Counted from the first letter of the stretch, positions 43,028 through 52,988 are shown. The stretch: 64,000 bases of DNA from Paenibacillus marchantiophytorum (GCF_014640555.1 NZ_BMHE01000006.1:183690-247689); one strand, 5' to 3'. Made by a program: numbers and translations. Notes: generated from the sequence alone by a model not told the origin.

Positions 43028-44335
43028 ATGAAGAAGAAAATTTCAACGGTTTTACTTGCAAGTTTTTTGCTTTTGACGGCATGTTCAAGTAATTCGTCTG
43101 ACACATCATCAACGACCACGCCTAGCGGCGGTGCGAAGACCACGAGTAAGGAAATTACAGTTTGGGCATGGGATAAGAACTTTAATATTGCAGCAATGAA
43201 CCTAGCGAAAGATGCCTATGCCAAGGATCATCCTGATGTGAAAATCAATGTTGTTGAATATGCGCAAGATGACATTATTCAAAAGATGAATACGGGTTTG
43301 AACTCCGGTTCAAAGTCCGGTCTGCCGAATGTTGTATTAATTGAAGATTATCGTGCACAAAGCTTCTTGAAAACATATCCAGATGCATTTGCAGATATGT
43401 CCGCATCCATTAAGGCATCGGATTTCGCTGAATACAAGTTGGGTCCAACAAGTTTGAACGGCAAACAATACGGTGTACCCTTTGATTCCGGCGTAACAGG
43501 ACTATATGTGCGCAGAGATTATTTGGAACAAGCAGGATATAAGGTCGATGATCTGAAAAATATAGACTGGCAGAAATTCATTGAAGTCGGTAAAGCTGTT
43601 AAAGCAAAAACAGGTAAAGATTTGCTGACGCAGGATCCCAATGATCTTGGTTTAGTTCGTATGATGATTCAATCCGCTGGCGCTTGGTATCTGAAAAGTG
43701 ATGGCACCACACCGGACCTCAAAGACAACCCAGTATTGAAAGAAGCTTTCGAGACATACAAAGAAATCATGAACGCGAATATTGTGAAAATCAACTCGGA
43801 TTGGAACTCCTTCCTTGCTGGTTTCAACAGCGGTGCTGTTGCTTCTGTTCCAACAGGTAACTGGATTACGCCATCCATTAAATCACAAGCAGATCAATCG
43901 GGTAAATGGGCAGTTGTTCCTTTTCCTAAGTTGAAAAACACAGCTAGTTCTGTGAACGCATCCAACCTTGGGGGAAGCTCCTGGTATGTATTGAACAGTG
44001 ATGGTAAAGATACGGCTGCTGATTTCCTTGCAAAAACGCTTGGTTCTGATGTGAATTTGTATCAAAAATTAGTTACAGACGTAGGGGTTGTTGGTACTTA
44101 TAAACCTGCTGCGCAAGGTGAAGCCTATACGAAAGCCGACGATTTCTTCGGAGGTCAAAAGGTGATTTCTGATTTCGCAACATGGACGGCTCAAATTCCA
44201 AAAGTCAACTATGGTCTGCATACGTATGCGATTGAAGATATTCTCAAAGTTGAGATGCAAAACTACCTGAAGGGCAAAGACATCGCGAAAGTATTCAGTG
44301 ATGCACAATCCCAAGCAGAATCCCAACTTAAATAA
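43028..44335 (+). CDS. Sugar ABC transporter lipoprotein binding protein, system 2
   Basis: 435 residues from ATG 43028 (AAGGGGGA upstream; the longer frame from 42974 is not supported). Lipobox LLTAC near residue 20, Ser/Thr linker, SBP_bac_1 fold (ITVWAWDKNFNIAAMNLAKD; LPNVVLIEDYRAQSF; GVPFDSGVTGLYVRRDYLEQ; AVASVPTGNWITP). The YGVPFDSG and WAWD motifs are typical of MsmE/YcjN-like oligosaccharide-binding proteins. First gene of an operon ending with a GH2 beta-galactosidase, which suggests a beta-galactoside ligand. Confidence 0.92.
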   Translation: MKKKISTVLLASFLLLTACSSNSSDTSSTTTPSGGAKTTSKEITVWAWDKNFNIAAMNLAKDAYAKDHPDVKINVVEYAQDDIIQKMNTGLNSGSKSGLPNVVLIEDYRAQSFLKTYPDAFADMSASIKASDFAEYKLGPTSLNGKQYGVPFDSGVTGLYVRRDYLEQAGYKVDDLKNIDWQKFIEVGKAVKAKTGKDLLTQDPNDLGLVRMMIQSAGAWYLKSDGTTPDLKDNPVLKEAFETYKEIMNANIVKINSDWNSFLAGFNSGAVASVPTGNWITPSIKSQADQSGKWAVVPFPKLKNTASSVNASNLGGSSWYVLNSDGKDTAADFLAKTLGSDVNLYQKLVTDVGVVGTYKPAAQGEAYTKADDFFGGQKVISDFATWTAQIPKVNYGLHTYAIEDILKVEMQNYLKGKDIAKVFSDAQSQAESQLK

Positions 44336-44359
44336 GTTTCTCTTCCCATTAACCTTATG

Positions 44360-44415
44360 AACGCTGACCTCTGAATTGCGAAATATGCAAAGAAGAGGAC
44401 AGCGTTTCAATTTTT
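44360..44415 (+). terminator. Hairpin between binding protein and first permease, system 2
   Basis: 13-bp stem with one mismatch (AACGCTGACCTCT with AGAGGACAGCGTT), a long loop of about 20 nt, and a TTTCAATTTTT tail. A probable partial terminator inside the operon. Confidence 0.65.
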
Positions 44416-44446
44416 AATCGCTATGAATAGGAAGGATTTGGATCTA

Positions 44447-45325
44447 ATGAACTACTCGATACGTAGCCGTGCAAAGCTTACGGGATGGATGTTTATCGCT
44501 ATTGCCGTATTAATGATATGTTTGTTTTACTTTTATCCTATGATTCAGGCATTGCTGCTTTCCTTTAAAACAGGTGCGGGTGCTAATCTACATTTCAACG
44601 GGATCAGCAACTATAAGCGGCTCTTGAGCGATAAGACATTCATCACTGCTGTTAAGAATACGTTTATCTATTTGATTATCCAGGTGCCGGTCATGATCAT
44701 TCTGTCCATGATGATTTCCGTCTTGTTGAATGACAGCAAGCTTCGTTTCAAAGGTTTTTTCCGTACAGCTATTTTCTTGCCTTGCGTGACTTCACTTGTT
44801 GCCTACTCCGTTGTTTTCAAATATTTGTTTGGCAACGATGGTTTGATTAATATGGCTTTAATTAAGATTCACTTGATTGGACAGCCTATTGCATGGATTT
44901 CCGATCCTTTCTGGGCGAAAATTACGATTATCCTTGCCATAACATGGCGCTGGACAGGATATAATATGATTTTTTTCCTTTCCGCATTGCAAAACATTGA
45001 TAGCTCTATTTATGAAGCAGCCCGTATTGACGGAGCCTCTCCGATCAAACAGTTTTTCTTTATTACGTTTCCAATGCTTAAGCCAATTGTTCTCTTCACG
45101 TCCATTACCTCGACGATTGGTACGTTGCAATTGTTCGATGAGATTATGAATATTACGAAGGGTGGCCCAGGTAATGCTACCCTCTCCATATCGCAGTACA
45201 TCTACAATCTTTCCTTTAAATACACACCTGATTTTGGCTATGCGGCAACGGTTTCCTATTCGGTTGTAGTCATGATCATTGTGTTATCTGTCCTTCAAAT
45301 CAAATTGGCAGGTGATAAAAAATGA
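44447..45325 (+). CDS. ABC sugar permease, MalF-type, system 2
   Basis: 292 residues from ATG 44447 (TAGGAAGG upstream; ATG 44423 lacks a site). Six membrane segments, first at about 14-36 (WMFIAIAVLMICLFYFYPMI). EAA loop SIYEAARIDGASPIKQFFFI, and the ITKGGPGNATLSISQYIY stretch of MalF-like proteins. Overlaps the next permease gene by 4 bp (ATGA), so expression is coupled. Confidence 0.92.
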   Translation: MNYSIRSRAKLTGWMFIAIAVLMICLFYFYPMIQALLLSFKTGAGANLHFNGISNYKRLLSDKTFITAVKNTFIYLIIQVPVMIILSMMISVLLNDSKLRFKGFFRTAIFLPCVTSLVAYSVVFKYLFGNDGLINMALIKIHLIGQPIAWISDPFWAKITIILAITWRWTGYNMIFFLSALQNIDSSIYEAARIDGASPIKQFFFITFPMLKPIVLFTSITSTIGTLQLFDEIMNITKGGPGNATLSISQYIYNLSFKYTPDFGYAATVSYSVVVMIIVLSVLQIKLAGDKK

Positions 45326-46146
45326 TAGCTTTAAGACGTACAATCATCTATGTCTTCCTTTTTGCTGTGGCTGTAATATCCATTTTTCCATTCCTATGGA
45401 TGGTCATTAGTTCCACGAATCTGTCTGTGGACGTTACGCAGGGCCGAATGTTACCAGGAGCGCATTTCATGGACAACTTTCATAAATTAACAGACTCCAT
45501 TAATCTCGTTCCTGCACTCTGGAATTCATTGAAGATCTCGTTAACTACAACCCTTTTGGCTTTATTGGTTGCTTCGCTGGCTGGCTATGCTTTTGAAATC
45601 TATCAGAGCAAAGCCAAAGATATCGTGTTTAATTTATTGCTTGTCTCCATGATGATTCCGTTCGCGGCGTTGATGGTTCCGCTTTACCAGATGTTTTCCA
45701 GCATAACGCGTACAGTTCCATTTATCGGGATCAACACGATGAACGCGGTTGTCCTTCCGACATTTACGACAGCGTTTCTCATTTTCTTCTTCCGTCAAAG
45801 CACGAAAATGTTTGCGAAGGAGCTTCTGGAAGCTGGGCGTATTGATGGATTGACGGAATTAGGATTGTTTTTCCGTGTCTATATGCCGACTATGAAAACA
45901 ACGTATTCAGCTGCCGCTATCATTACTTTTATGTCTAGCTGGAACAATTACTTGTGGCCGCTTATTGTCTTGCAAACACCGGAGAAACGAACAATTCCTT
46001 TGTTGATTTCCAATTTGGGTTCGAGTTATGCGCCGGATTTTGGGGTGATCATGACCGCTATTGTCATCTCAACACTGCCGACAGCGCTCGTATTTTTCTT
46101 AATGCAAAAACAATTTGTTGCGGGTATGGTAGGATCTGTAAAATAG
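45322..46146 (+). CDS. ABC sugar permease, MalG-type, system 2
   Basis: 274 residues, six membrane segments, EAA loop KELLEAGRIDGLTELGLFFR with Gly in place of the second Ala of EAA, a mild departure. WNNYLWPLIVLQTPEKRTIP is typical of LacG/AraQ-like permeases, which fits the beta-galactosidase gene 52 bp downstream. C-terminus FVAGMVGSVK. Completes the importer with the two genes before it; ATPase not encoded here. Confidence 0.93.
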   Translation: MIALRRTIIYVFLFAVAVISIFPFLWMVISSTNLSVDVTQGRMLPGAHFMDNFHKLTDSINLVPALWNSLKISLTTTLLALLVASLAGYAFEIYQSKAKDIVFNLLLVSMMIPFAALMVPLYQMFSSITRTVPFIGINTMNAVVLPTFTTAFLIFFFRQSTKMFAKELLEAGRIDGLTELGLFFRVYMPTMKTTYSAAAIITFMSSWNNYLWPLIVLQTPEKRTIPLLISNLGSSYAPDFGVIMTAIVISTLPTALVFFLMQKQFVAGMVGSVK

Positions 46147-46198
46147 TGTACAATTCGAAGGCCCTTCTCGGGTCTTATTTTTCGGGAGGCATAGATCA

Positions 46199-49100
46199 AT
46201 GAAACATTCGGTACCAAGCCTTGATTGGCTTCAAGATGTATGTGTATTCAAAGTGAACCGGCTGGAAGCCCATTCTGATCATCGTTATTATCATTCCATG
46301 GCGTCCGCGGAGGCGAGTGCACCGATGGACATGCGGCATAGCTTGAACGGACGCTGGCAGTTCAGCTATGCGGTTAACCCCGCAAGTCGTGTGCAGCCTT
46401 TTTATCAGATGGAGTATAACTGCAGCGCTTGGGAGCATATCCAGGTGCCTGGTCATATCCAGCTTCAAGGCTGGGGAGACCCGCAATATGTCAACACGAT
46501 GTATCCGTGGGATGGTGTAGAGGCGCTTCGTCCTCCGCACATTTCGCAAGAGCATAATCCAGTTGGCAGCTATGTGAAAAATTTTGAACTGCCGGATACG
46601 ATGACTGGCAAGCCCATCTATATTTCCTTTCAAGGTGTGGAATCGGCCTTCTATGTCTGGCTTAATGGCGAATTTATTGGTTACAGCGAAGACAGCTTTA
46701 CGCCTGCCGAATTTGACTTAACGCCCCATATTCGAGAAGGAGAGAATAAACTGGCTGTTGAGGTTTATCAGCGCAGCACAGGAAGCTGGCTGGAAGATCA
46801 GGATTTCTGGCGGTTATCGGGTATTTTCCGCGATGTCTATTTGTACACAGTACCTAAGGTGCATGTATGGGATATGCGTGTGAAGGCAGATTTGGACGAT
46901 GCCTATGAGCAAGGGCTGCTTGAGATTGAACTCAAGCTTCGCAATGAACATATGGAAACCGTCCGTGCTAAACTTGAACTGAAGGATGCTGAGGGGAATG
47001 TTTGCCTCTCCGAAGAAGGTCAGTTTCGCGAAGGCAACCTTATCTTTAACCTTTCAGCAGGTCCTGTTCAGCCTTGGAGTGCAGAAAGCCCCTATTTATA
47101 TGCCGCGTGTATCTCCATTTACGATGAGAACGGAAGTTTAATTGAAGCTATCGTTCAGAAGACAGGATTCCGACGTTTTGAGATGAAAGACAAGCTGATG
47201 TGCATCAATGGGAAACGCATTGTGTTCAAAGGTGTCAATCGACATGAATTTAACTGCCGCAGCGGACGAGCGATCACGAAGCAGGATATGCTGTGGGATA
47301 TTCAAACACTTAAGCGCAGCAACATTAATGCGGTGCGCACGTCACACTATCCCAACCAGACACTTTGGTACGAGCTTTGTGACGAGTACGGGGTCTATGT
47401 CATTGATGAAATGAATTTAGAGACGCACGGCTCATGGCAAAAGATGGGCGCTGTTGAACCTTCTTGGAATATTCCAGGTAACGATATGGGGTGGCAAGAT
47501 ATTGTCATGGATCGTGCGATTTCGATGGTGGAGCGGGATAAGAATCATCCATCGATTCTCATTTGGTCTTGCGGCAATGAATCGTATGCCGGCCAAGTTA
47601 TTCTCAATGTGTCGAACTATTTCCGCGAAACGGATCCTACGAGACTAGTTCATTACGAAGGTGTTTTCTACGATCGCCATTATGGGGCGACCAGCGACAT
47701 GGAAAGCCGCATGTATGCGAAGCCAGCGGATATTGAGGCGTATCTCAATAGTCAGCCGGATAAACCGTACATTAGCTGTGAATATATGCACGCTATGGGG
47801 AATTCCGTGGGAGGCCTTCATAAATATACGGAGCTTGAGAACAAATATTCAATGTATCAAGGCGGCTTTATTTGGGATTATATCGATCAGGCGATTGTGA
47901 AAAAAGACCGAAATGGCCGCGAGTTTTTGGCGTACGGCGGGGATTTCAAAGATCGTCCAACCGATTACAGCTTCTGCGGCAATGGTCTCGTCTTTGCAGA
48001 TCGTCAAATCACGCCTAAAATGCAGGAAGTGAAATTCCTTTATCAAAATATCAAGCTGGAACCAACTCGAACTCATATTAACATCTTGAATGAGAATTTA
48101 TTTGCGAATACAGATGATTTGGTGCTTGTGTACCGTCTGTTCCATGAGGGAAAAGAAATTACCGCGGGGCAAGCCAATATCGAGGTCGAAGCTCAGAGCG
48201 AATTCAGTCTGCCAATTGAGCTGCCGAATGTAGAAGGAACGCCAGGTGAGTACTGTATTCAGGCTTCTTTAGTTCTAAGAGAAGCTGCGTTATGGGCTGA
48301 TGCTGGATTTGAGACGACCTTTGGTGAAACGACGTTTGTGGTTGGGGCAAGCCGTCAGGTTGAGCAGCCTTCCGGCGAAGTCGTCGTCGTTGAAGGTGAT
48401 GTCAACATGAGCGTGTCAGGCAAAGGTTTCATTGCCATTTTCTCGAAACAGGTAGGATCGCTGGTTTCGTTGAAATACGAGGGTCGCGAAATGATAGCTA
48501 CGCCGCCTGCTCCTTTATTTTGGAGGGCAACCACGGATAATGATAAAGGAACCGCAATGAGCTATACGGCCGGAGCTTGGTATGCAGCCAGTCTGGCGCG
48601 CAAATGCGTCAAATGGGAACTACAGCAAGAAAAGGGTTCAGCAACTGTCATTTTTGATTACAACTTCAGCATCAGCGCTGAAGTTAGCGTTCGCATTGCA
48701 TACACGGTATTAGCGAACGGAACGATTCGCGTGAATACGCTATACAAGGGTGCAGCGGGTCTGCCGAATCTACCGATACTCGCTGTATCATTCAAGATGT
48801 CTGCGGATTATAATCAATCGCAGTGGTATGCGATGGGACCTGAAGAAAATTATATCGACCGCAAATGCGGTGCTCGTTTGGGCGTATTTAGCCGTCAGGT
48901 GGATAAGTTGCCTACGCCTTATCTGGTTCCACAGGAGTCTGGCAATCGTACAGGCGTACGCCGTGTGAATGTAACGGATGTGGCTGGTATTGGTCTATCG
49001 ATTCAGTCTGACCCATTAGCACCTGTAGAGTGCAACTTGTCTCCGTATACGGCATTTGAACTTGAGCATGCGGATCATGCTTTTGAGCTGCCGGAGGTTC

Positions 49101-49249
49101 ATTATACCGTTGTGACCGTTGCTGGCAAACAGATGGGTGTTGGCGGGGATGATAGTTGGGGTGCGCCTGTCCATGAGGAATATCAGATTCCATCCCATCA
49201 AGAGATTCAGTTTGAGTTTTTCTTGATAAGTCATAACGTACCTTCGTAA
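46199..49249 (+). CDS. GH2 beta-galactosidase (LacZ-type), cytoplasmic
   Basis: 1016 residues, as long as classical LacZ, no signal peptide. Domains in order: jelly-roll sugar-binding (SLNGRWQFSYAVNP), Ig-like, TIM barrel with acid/base Glu461 (SCGNESYAG) and nucleophile Glu528 (SCEYMHAMGNS), second Ig-like, and Bgal_small_N (FWRATTDNDKG; YNQSQWYAMGPEENYIDR). Retaining hydrolysis of terminal beta-galactosides inside the cell. GGGAGG lies before the ATG and it is the last gene of the system 2 operon, so it probably cuts the imported sugar. A paralogue lies at 52989. Confidence 0.93.
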   Translation: MKHSVPSLDWLQDVCVFKVNRLEAHSDHRYYHSMASAEASAPMDMRHSLNGRWQFSYAVNPASRVQPFYQMEYNCSAWEHIQVPGHIQLQGWGDPQYVNTMYPWDGVEALRPPHISQEHNPVGSYVKNFELPDTMTGKPIYISFQGVESAFYVWLNGEFIGYSEDSFTPAEFDLTPHIREGENKLAVEVYQRSTGSWLEDQDFWRLSGIFRDVYLYTVPKVHVWDMRVKADLDDAYEQGLLEIELKLRNEHMETVRAKLELKDAEGNVCLSEEGQFREGNLIFNLSAGPVQPWSAESPYLYAACISIYDENGSLIEAIVQKTGFRRFEMKDKLMCINGKRIVFKGVNRHEFNCRSGRAITKQDMLWDIQTLKRSNINAVRTSHYPNQTLWYELCDEYGVYVIDEMNLETHGSWQKMGAVEPSWNIPGNDMGWQDIVMDRAISMVERDKNHPSILIWSCGNESYAGQVILNVSNYFRETDPTRLVHYEGVFYDRHYGATSDMESRMYAKPADIEAYLNSQPDKPYISCEYMHAMGNSVGGLHKYTELENKYSMYQGGFIWDYIDQAIVKKDRNGREFLAYGGDFKDRPTDYSFCGNGLVFADRQITPKMQEVKFLYQNIKLEPTRTHINILNENLFANTDDLVLVYRLFHEGKEITAGQANIEVEAQSEFSLPIELPNVEGTPGEYCIQASLVLREAALWADAGFETTFGETTFVVGASRQVEQPSGEVVVVEGDVNMSVSGKGFIAIFSKQVGSLVSLKYEGREMIATPPAPLFWRATTDNDKGTAMSYTAGAWYAASLARKCVKWELQQEKGSATVIFDYNFSISAEVSVRIAYTVLANGTIRVNTLYKGAAGLPNLPILAVSFKMSADYNQSQWYAMGPEENYIDRKCGARLGVFSRQVDKLPTPYLVPQESGNRTGVRRVNVTDVAGIGLSIQSDPLAPVECNLSPYTAFELEHADHAFELPEVHYTVVTVAGKQMGVGGDDSWGAPVHEEYQIPSHQEIQFEFFLISHNVPS

Positions 49250-49282
49250 TATTTTATTGAGCCATTCAACATTCAAGAGCAG

Positions 49283-49320
49283 AAAGGACAGACGAATTAT
49301 TATTCGCCTGTCCTTTACTT
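49283..49320 (+). terminator. Rho-independent terminator after beta-galactosidase
   Basis: 15-bp stem (AAAGGACAGACGAAT with ATTCGCCTGTCCTTT, one G-T type pair), 4-nt loop. Short T-containing tail. Confidence 0.85.
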
Positions 49321-49469
49321 ATCATATGCATGGCCGCTCGTTTGAAGGATATGCAGAGTATCATTATGGATTACTATGTTTTTTGGTTTGGGGTGAGCGA
49401 TGCTTTCCCCTTATTTACTTACGTCCATCGCAGACTTCGCTTTAGGGAAGGGGGCGGTCTCAAAGTGCA

Positions 49470-49660
49470 TCTAATGAACTGTAGGATGCTTATAGACCTG
49501 AAAATGGCTACTTTGGAGAATTAATGAACTGGATTAACGCTATCGAGCAAATTTTAGGCGGAAAGGTGATCATTTGCTTGAAATAGGGCATCAGGAATTC
49601 ATTAGAATTTCAGAATGAGCGATTTAGGCCGAATAGAGGTTATTGAGTTCATTAGGGGGC
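49470..49660. repeat. Second four-copy intergenic repeat
   Basis: Copies related to CTAATGAACTGTAGGATGCTTA. Direct copies at 49470 and 49521, GAACT cores 50 bp apart; inverted copies near 49589-49607 and 49640-49660, cores also 50 bp apart. Same two-direct/two-inverted plan and spacing as at 29138 but with CTAATGAACT in place of GAGGGAACT. Confidence 0.65.
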
Positions 49661-49880
49661 TTGGGTTTGCCTCAAGTTCCATGAATAACCGCTGCAAACG
49701 TTGCTGAAGGCATTATAATATGGAAGAACCAGACGCTGTAGAAACGTTACGAGACCGCATCAAACAGGTCTGGCATACTATTCGAGAACGCAAAGAAATT
49801 GGAACCGGAGAGCCAAAATCATTCCGTATATTTTTTTTGGCGGGCATATTGAACCGAGTCAGGTTATGTTGTAAGATTGG

Positions 49881-49993
49881 GTTAAGCGCTTAACTTAAAT
49901 GTGGTCGCTAGATCAATATAATCCAATCAAGGACAACAATTTCATCCAAAAACATGGCAAATGAATTTTATCACGAAAGGTAAAGCGCTTAAC
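49881..49993. promoter_or_regulatory. Two LacI-type operators about 99 bp apart
   Basis: Perfect palindrome GTTAAGCGCTTAAC at 49881-49894 and a one-mismatch copy GTAAAGCGCTTAAC at 49980-49993. The 99-bp spacing is suited to DNA looping by a tetrameric LacI-family regulator. A LacI remnant follows at once. Confidence 0.7.
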
Positions 49994-50024
49994 TTCTTGT
50001 CGAAACCAACCTGGAGAACAGGAC

Positions 50025-50240
50025 CAGCGCACCGCAAGGGAGCTGGATATCTATATCCCGGAGCAGCTCTCGATTGTCAGTTTTGACAAAACGATCTTGT
50101 CTTACTGATCCTCCTCTGACTTCGGTAGTGCAGCCGATGGAGCATATGAGAAAAAATTGGTCGTCGATTTATTAATTGAAGAGTTTCACAGGCCACAAAG
50201 ACCGGAGCCTGCGGATCAGAAGGATGATTCGGTTTTTTTT
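50025..50240 (+). pseudogene. LacI-family regulator C-terminal remnant
   Basis: Pieces of the C-terminal effector domain in shifting frames: ELDIYIPEQLSIVSFDKTIL, then a stop; in the next frame TDPPLTSVVQPMEHM; then VVDLLIEEF; and finally SLRIRRMIRF. The order matches the end of LacI/PurR proteins (IPEDISIVSFDD, LTSV-QP, LLIEE, RRS). The N-terminal DNA-binding part and most of the core are missing. It is a dead gene with at least two frameshifts. Confidence 0.75.
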
Positions 50241-50366
50241 CCTTTTCTGCAACCGCTGCGCGCAGTTTGGACCTTCACCGGGTGTAAACGGTTAGGACCA
50301 GAACTTGATTCAGCAGCATCACCACAAAACGATTAGATGAGAGAAGCATCATTGGAGGAGTAGTTT

Positions 50367-52988
50367 ATGAAGCCTTTAGATACGATATATGTAGTCTTTA
50401 AAACGCACGTTGACCTCGGTTTTACCGACTTGCCGAGCAATATTGTCAAGCAGTACACGCAGGATATGGCAAAGGACGTTTTGACCATCTGTGAAGGAAC
50501 GAAGCATTTTGAACCCGGACACCGCTTTGTATGGACGGTTCCTTCATGGGTACTGGACGAGACGCTGATCCATGCCGAGGAAGGCATTCGGGAGCGGATC
50601 GAGCAATTGGTCGTGGACGGGCAGCTAAGCTGGCACGGTCTTCCTTTCACGACGCATACGGAGTTTTGCGGACTGGAAGAATGGATTCGTGGTCTCTACA
50701 TGTCGGCGCGCCTCGGCAAGAAGTTCGGCAAGAAGGTTATTTCCGCCAAAATGACGGACGTGCCCGGCCACACCTGGATGCTGCCGTCACTGCTCAAAGG
50801 CGCAGGCATCGAGTTCCTGCACATCGGAGTCAACGCTTGCTCGCAGCCTGTCGAGGTGCCGCGGCTGTTCAATTGGGAAGGACCGGACGGCAAACAGGTG
50901 CTGACGTTCTACTCCAAAGGCGAGTACGGCACAAGTCTGCTGCCGCCGGACGACTGGGAGTATCCGGTCTGGATGGCGCTGCTGCAGACGCATGACAACA
51001 TCGGGCCGCAGGACAGCAAGGTCGTGACCGAACTGCTTGAAACGGTGAAGGCGTCGTATCCAAATACGCGGGTGGTCATCGGCACGATGGATGACTTTGC
51101 CGCGGATTTCCTGAGCAGAGGCTACACGGATATCCCGGTCGTGCGCAAGGATCTAGCGGACACGTGGATTCACGGAATCGGCTCGTATCCGCAGGAAGTG
51201 TCCGAGGTTCGAAGCTTGCGCAGCGAGACGACGACGCTGGAGGTCATGGCTGCGCTGGAACAGTGGGAGCAGGGCGAAGCGACAGGCGCATTCGGCGCGG
51301 ATATCGACAAGGCGTATCGTGAATCGCTGCTGTTCGGCGAGCATACGTGGGGCCATGACGTTAAGCTGCTGCTGATTCCGGGACGGAACAGCATGCGGGC
51401 GTTTACGAAGGAAGATATGGCACGGGACCGGGAAGCGTTCCCCGAAACCTATGACAAGATAGAGCTGTCTTGGGATGAGAAGCGCGCTTACGTAAAAATG
51501 GCTCGGGCGGCTGCCGAGCGGATCACACCGTTCCGAAGTGGCGCCCAGCAAGGTGAATCCCCGGTGATCGGGATTTTCAACCCGTCGTCTTGGGCAAGAA
51601 CGAACGAGCTCGTTCGTCTCGACAATGTGTCGGGTGGTCGCCTGGTCGATCAGAATACCGGTGACAGCTTGCCAGTGCAAGCGTCCGGCGAAGTGCGGAT
51701 TCCGCTGCTGGAGCCTTGCGGCTACCGCACGTATATCTATGAACCACAGGACGTGTCTGGCGCAGGCGAAGCCGCAGTGGCGATCGCCCGTACCGAGGAC
51801 GGCAAGGCGGTGCTGGAAAATGCGCAGTTGCGGATCGAAGTCGATGCCGCAACGGGCGAGATTTGCCGCCTGTTCGACAAGGTTCGCGGCAAGGAATGGG
51901 CAGCCCCCGGCGTGCCTTTTGGCGCCTATGAATACGATGTTTACGGCAAAGATGAGGTTCTTCAATTCGTGAAGGATTACGCCTATGATTTGATGGACTG
52001 GTATGTAAACGATTTTGGCAAGCCGGGCTATCCGCGCATCGGGCACCAGCAATTCGGTCTGAAGCTGGACAGTCTGGAAACGGCCAATGACGCTGCAGCC
52101 GGCACGATCCGCTTGACATTCAGCACGCCTGCGGCAAGCCGCACCGAGTTCGGCAATGCGCAAAGCGTCGCGATCTTGCTCAAGTTGGAGCCAGATCAGC
52201 CGTTCTTCGACTACAAGCTGGAGCTGAACGACAAAGCGGCCACGGCTTTCGCCGAAGCAGGCTTCGTCGGCTTCCATCTGCAAGCCGGGGAGCCGGGCTA
52301 CCGATTCCAGAAGCTGGGTGCTGTCGTAGACCCGACACAGGATATCGTTCGGGGCGCCAACCATCGCCTGCATTGCGGGGACGGCTGGGTCGATGTGACG
52401 GATGGCGGGGCAGGTCTAGCCGTCCTGGCGAAAGATACGCCGCTATTCTCCATCGGGGAGAAAGGTGTGTTCACCTACAGCAAGTCGTATCAGCCGGAGC
52501 GTCCCTCACTGTACTTTAACCTGTTCAACAACCAATGGGGCACGAACTTCCCGCAGTGGATGGCAGGCAGCTACACGTATAACTTCCGCATTGTCTTGCA
52601 CCAGGGCGACTGGCAGCAAGGCGAAATCTGGAAGCAGCTCGAGCAGTGGAGCCACCCAGTGAAAACGGTACGCGGCTTCCAAGGAAGCGCTGCGCGCTCC
52701 TCGCTGCTGACAGCGGGCACCGAAGGCATCGTGCTGCTGGCATTCAAAGTGGCGGAAGACGGCAACGGCTATGTGCTGCGCCTTCAAAATGCCTGGAACG
52801 AGCCGCATCACGCCGAACTGGCATTCGCCTGCGAATTGGCTTCGGCGCATGCCTGCAATTTGTTGGAAGAGCCGGAGGCGCAACTGGACGTCCGCGCAGA
52901 GGCGGCGAGCCGTCTTGCAGTAAAATTTGCACCGAAGGAAATCATAACGATCAAGCTGCAATTCATTGAACATAATAATAGAGGCTAG
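50367..52988 (+). CDS. GH38-like (DUF5054) glycoside hydrolase
   Basis: 873 residues, no signal peptide. The N-terminal half has the signatures of GH38-type alpha-mannosidases: metal-binding His14 and Asp16 (FKTHVDLGFTD), then W-x-VPSW, LSWHGLPFTTHTEF, and a candidate nucleophile/metal Asp131 (MTDVPGHTWMLP). EHTWGHDVKLL comes later, and the C-terminal beta-sandwich (FVGFHLQAGEPGYRF; YTYNFRIVLHQGDW) is also GH38-like. The family is usually annotated DUF5054; its substrate is not known, though removal of an alpha-linked sugar is expected. GGAGGAG precedes the ATG. The GH2 gene begins at the stop codon, so the two work together. GC content is visibly higher than in genes before 49 kb. Confidence 0.82.
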   Translation: MKPLDTIYVVFKTHVDLGFTDLPSNIVKQYTQDMAKDVLTICEGTKHFEPGHRFVWTVPSWVLDETLIHAEEGIRERIEQLVVDGQLSWHGLPFTTHTEFCGLEEWIRGLYMSARLGKKFGKKVISAKMTDVPGHTWMLPSLLKGAGIEFLHIGVNACSQPVEVPRLFNWEGPDGKQVLTFYSKGEYGTSLLPPDDWEYPVWMALLQTHDNIGPQDSKVVTELLETVKASYPNTRVVIGTMDDFAADFLSRGYTDIPVVRKDLADTWIHGIGSYPQEVSEVRSLRSETTTLEVMAALEQWEQGEATGAFGADIDKAYRESLLFGEHTWGHDVKLLLIPGRNSMRAFTKEDMARDREAFPETYDKIELSWDEKRAYVKMARAAAERITPFRSGAQQGESPVIGIFNPSSWARTNELVRLDNVSGGRLVDQNTGDSLPVQASGEVRIPLLEPCGYRTYIYEPQDVSGAGEAAVAIARTEDGKAVLENAQLRIEVDAATGEICRLFDKVRGKEWAAPGVPFGAYEYDVYGKDEVLQFVKDYAYDLMDWYVNDFGKPGYPRIGHQQFGLKLDSLETANDAAAGTIRLTFSTPAASRTEFGNAQSVAILLKLEPDQPFFDYKLELNDKAATAFAEAGFVGFHLQAGEPGYRFQKLGAVVDPTQDIVRGANHRLHCGDGWVDVTDGGAGLAVLAKDTPLFSIGEKGVFTYSKSYQPERPSLYFNLFNNQWGTNFPQWMAGSYTYNFRIVLHQGDWQQGEIWKQLEQWSHPVKTVRGFQGSAARSSLLTAGTEGIVLLAFKVAEDGNGYVLRLQNAWNEPHHAELAFACELASAHACNLLEEPEAQLDVRAEAASRLAVKFAPKEIITIKLQFIEHNNRG

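Noticed and set aside
49720..49893. 57-codon open frame starting MEEPDAVETLRDRIKQVW
   Set aside because: Weak ribosome site, no recognised family, and its end overlaps the palindromic operator at 49881. Possibly a gene remnant, but not supported as a gene.
51153..52373. 406-codon minus-strand open frame opposite the GH38-like gene
   Set aside because: Antisense shadow of a GC-rich gene; the sense frame has full family motifs and the shadow has none.
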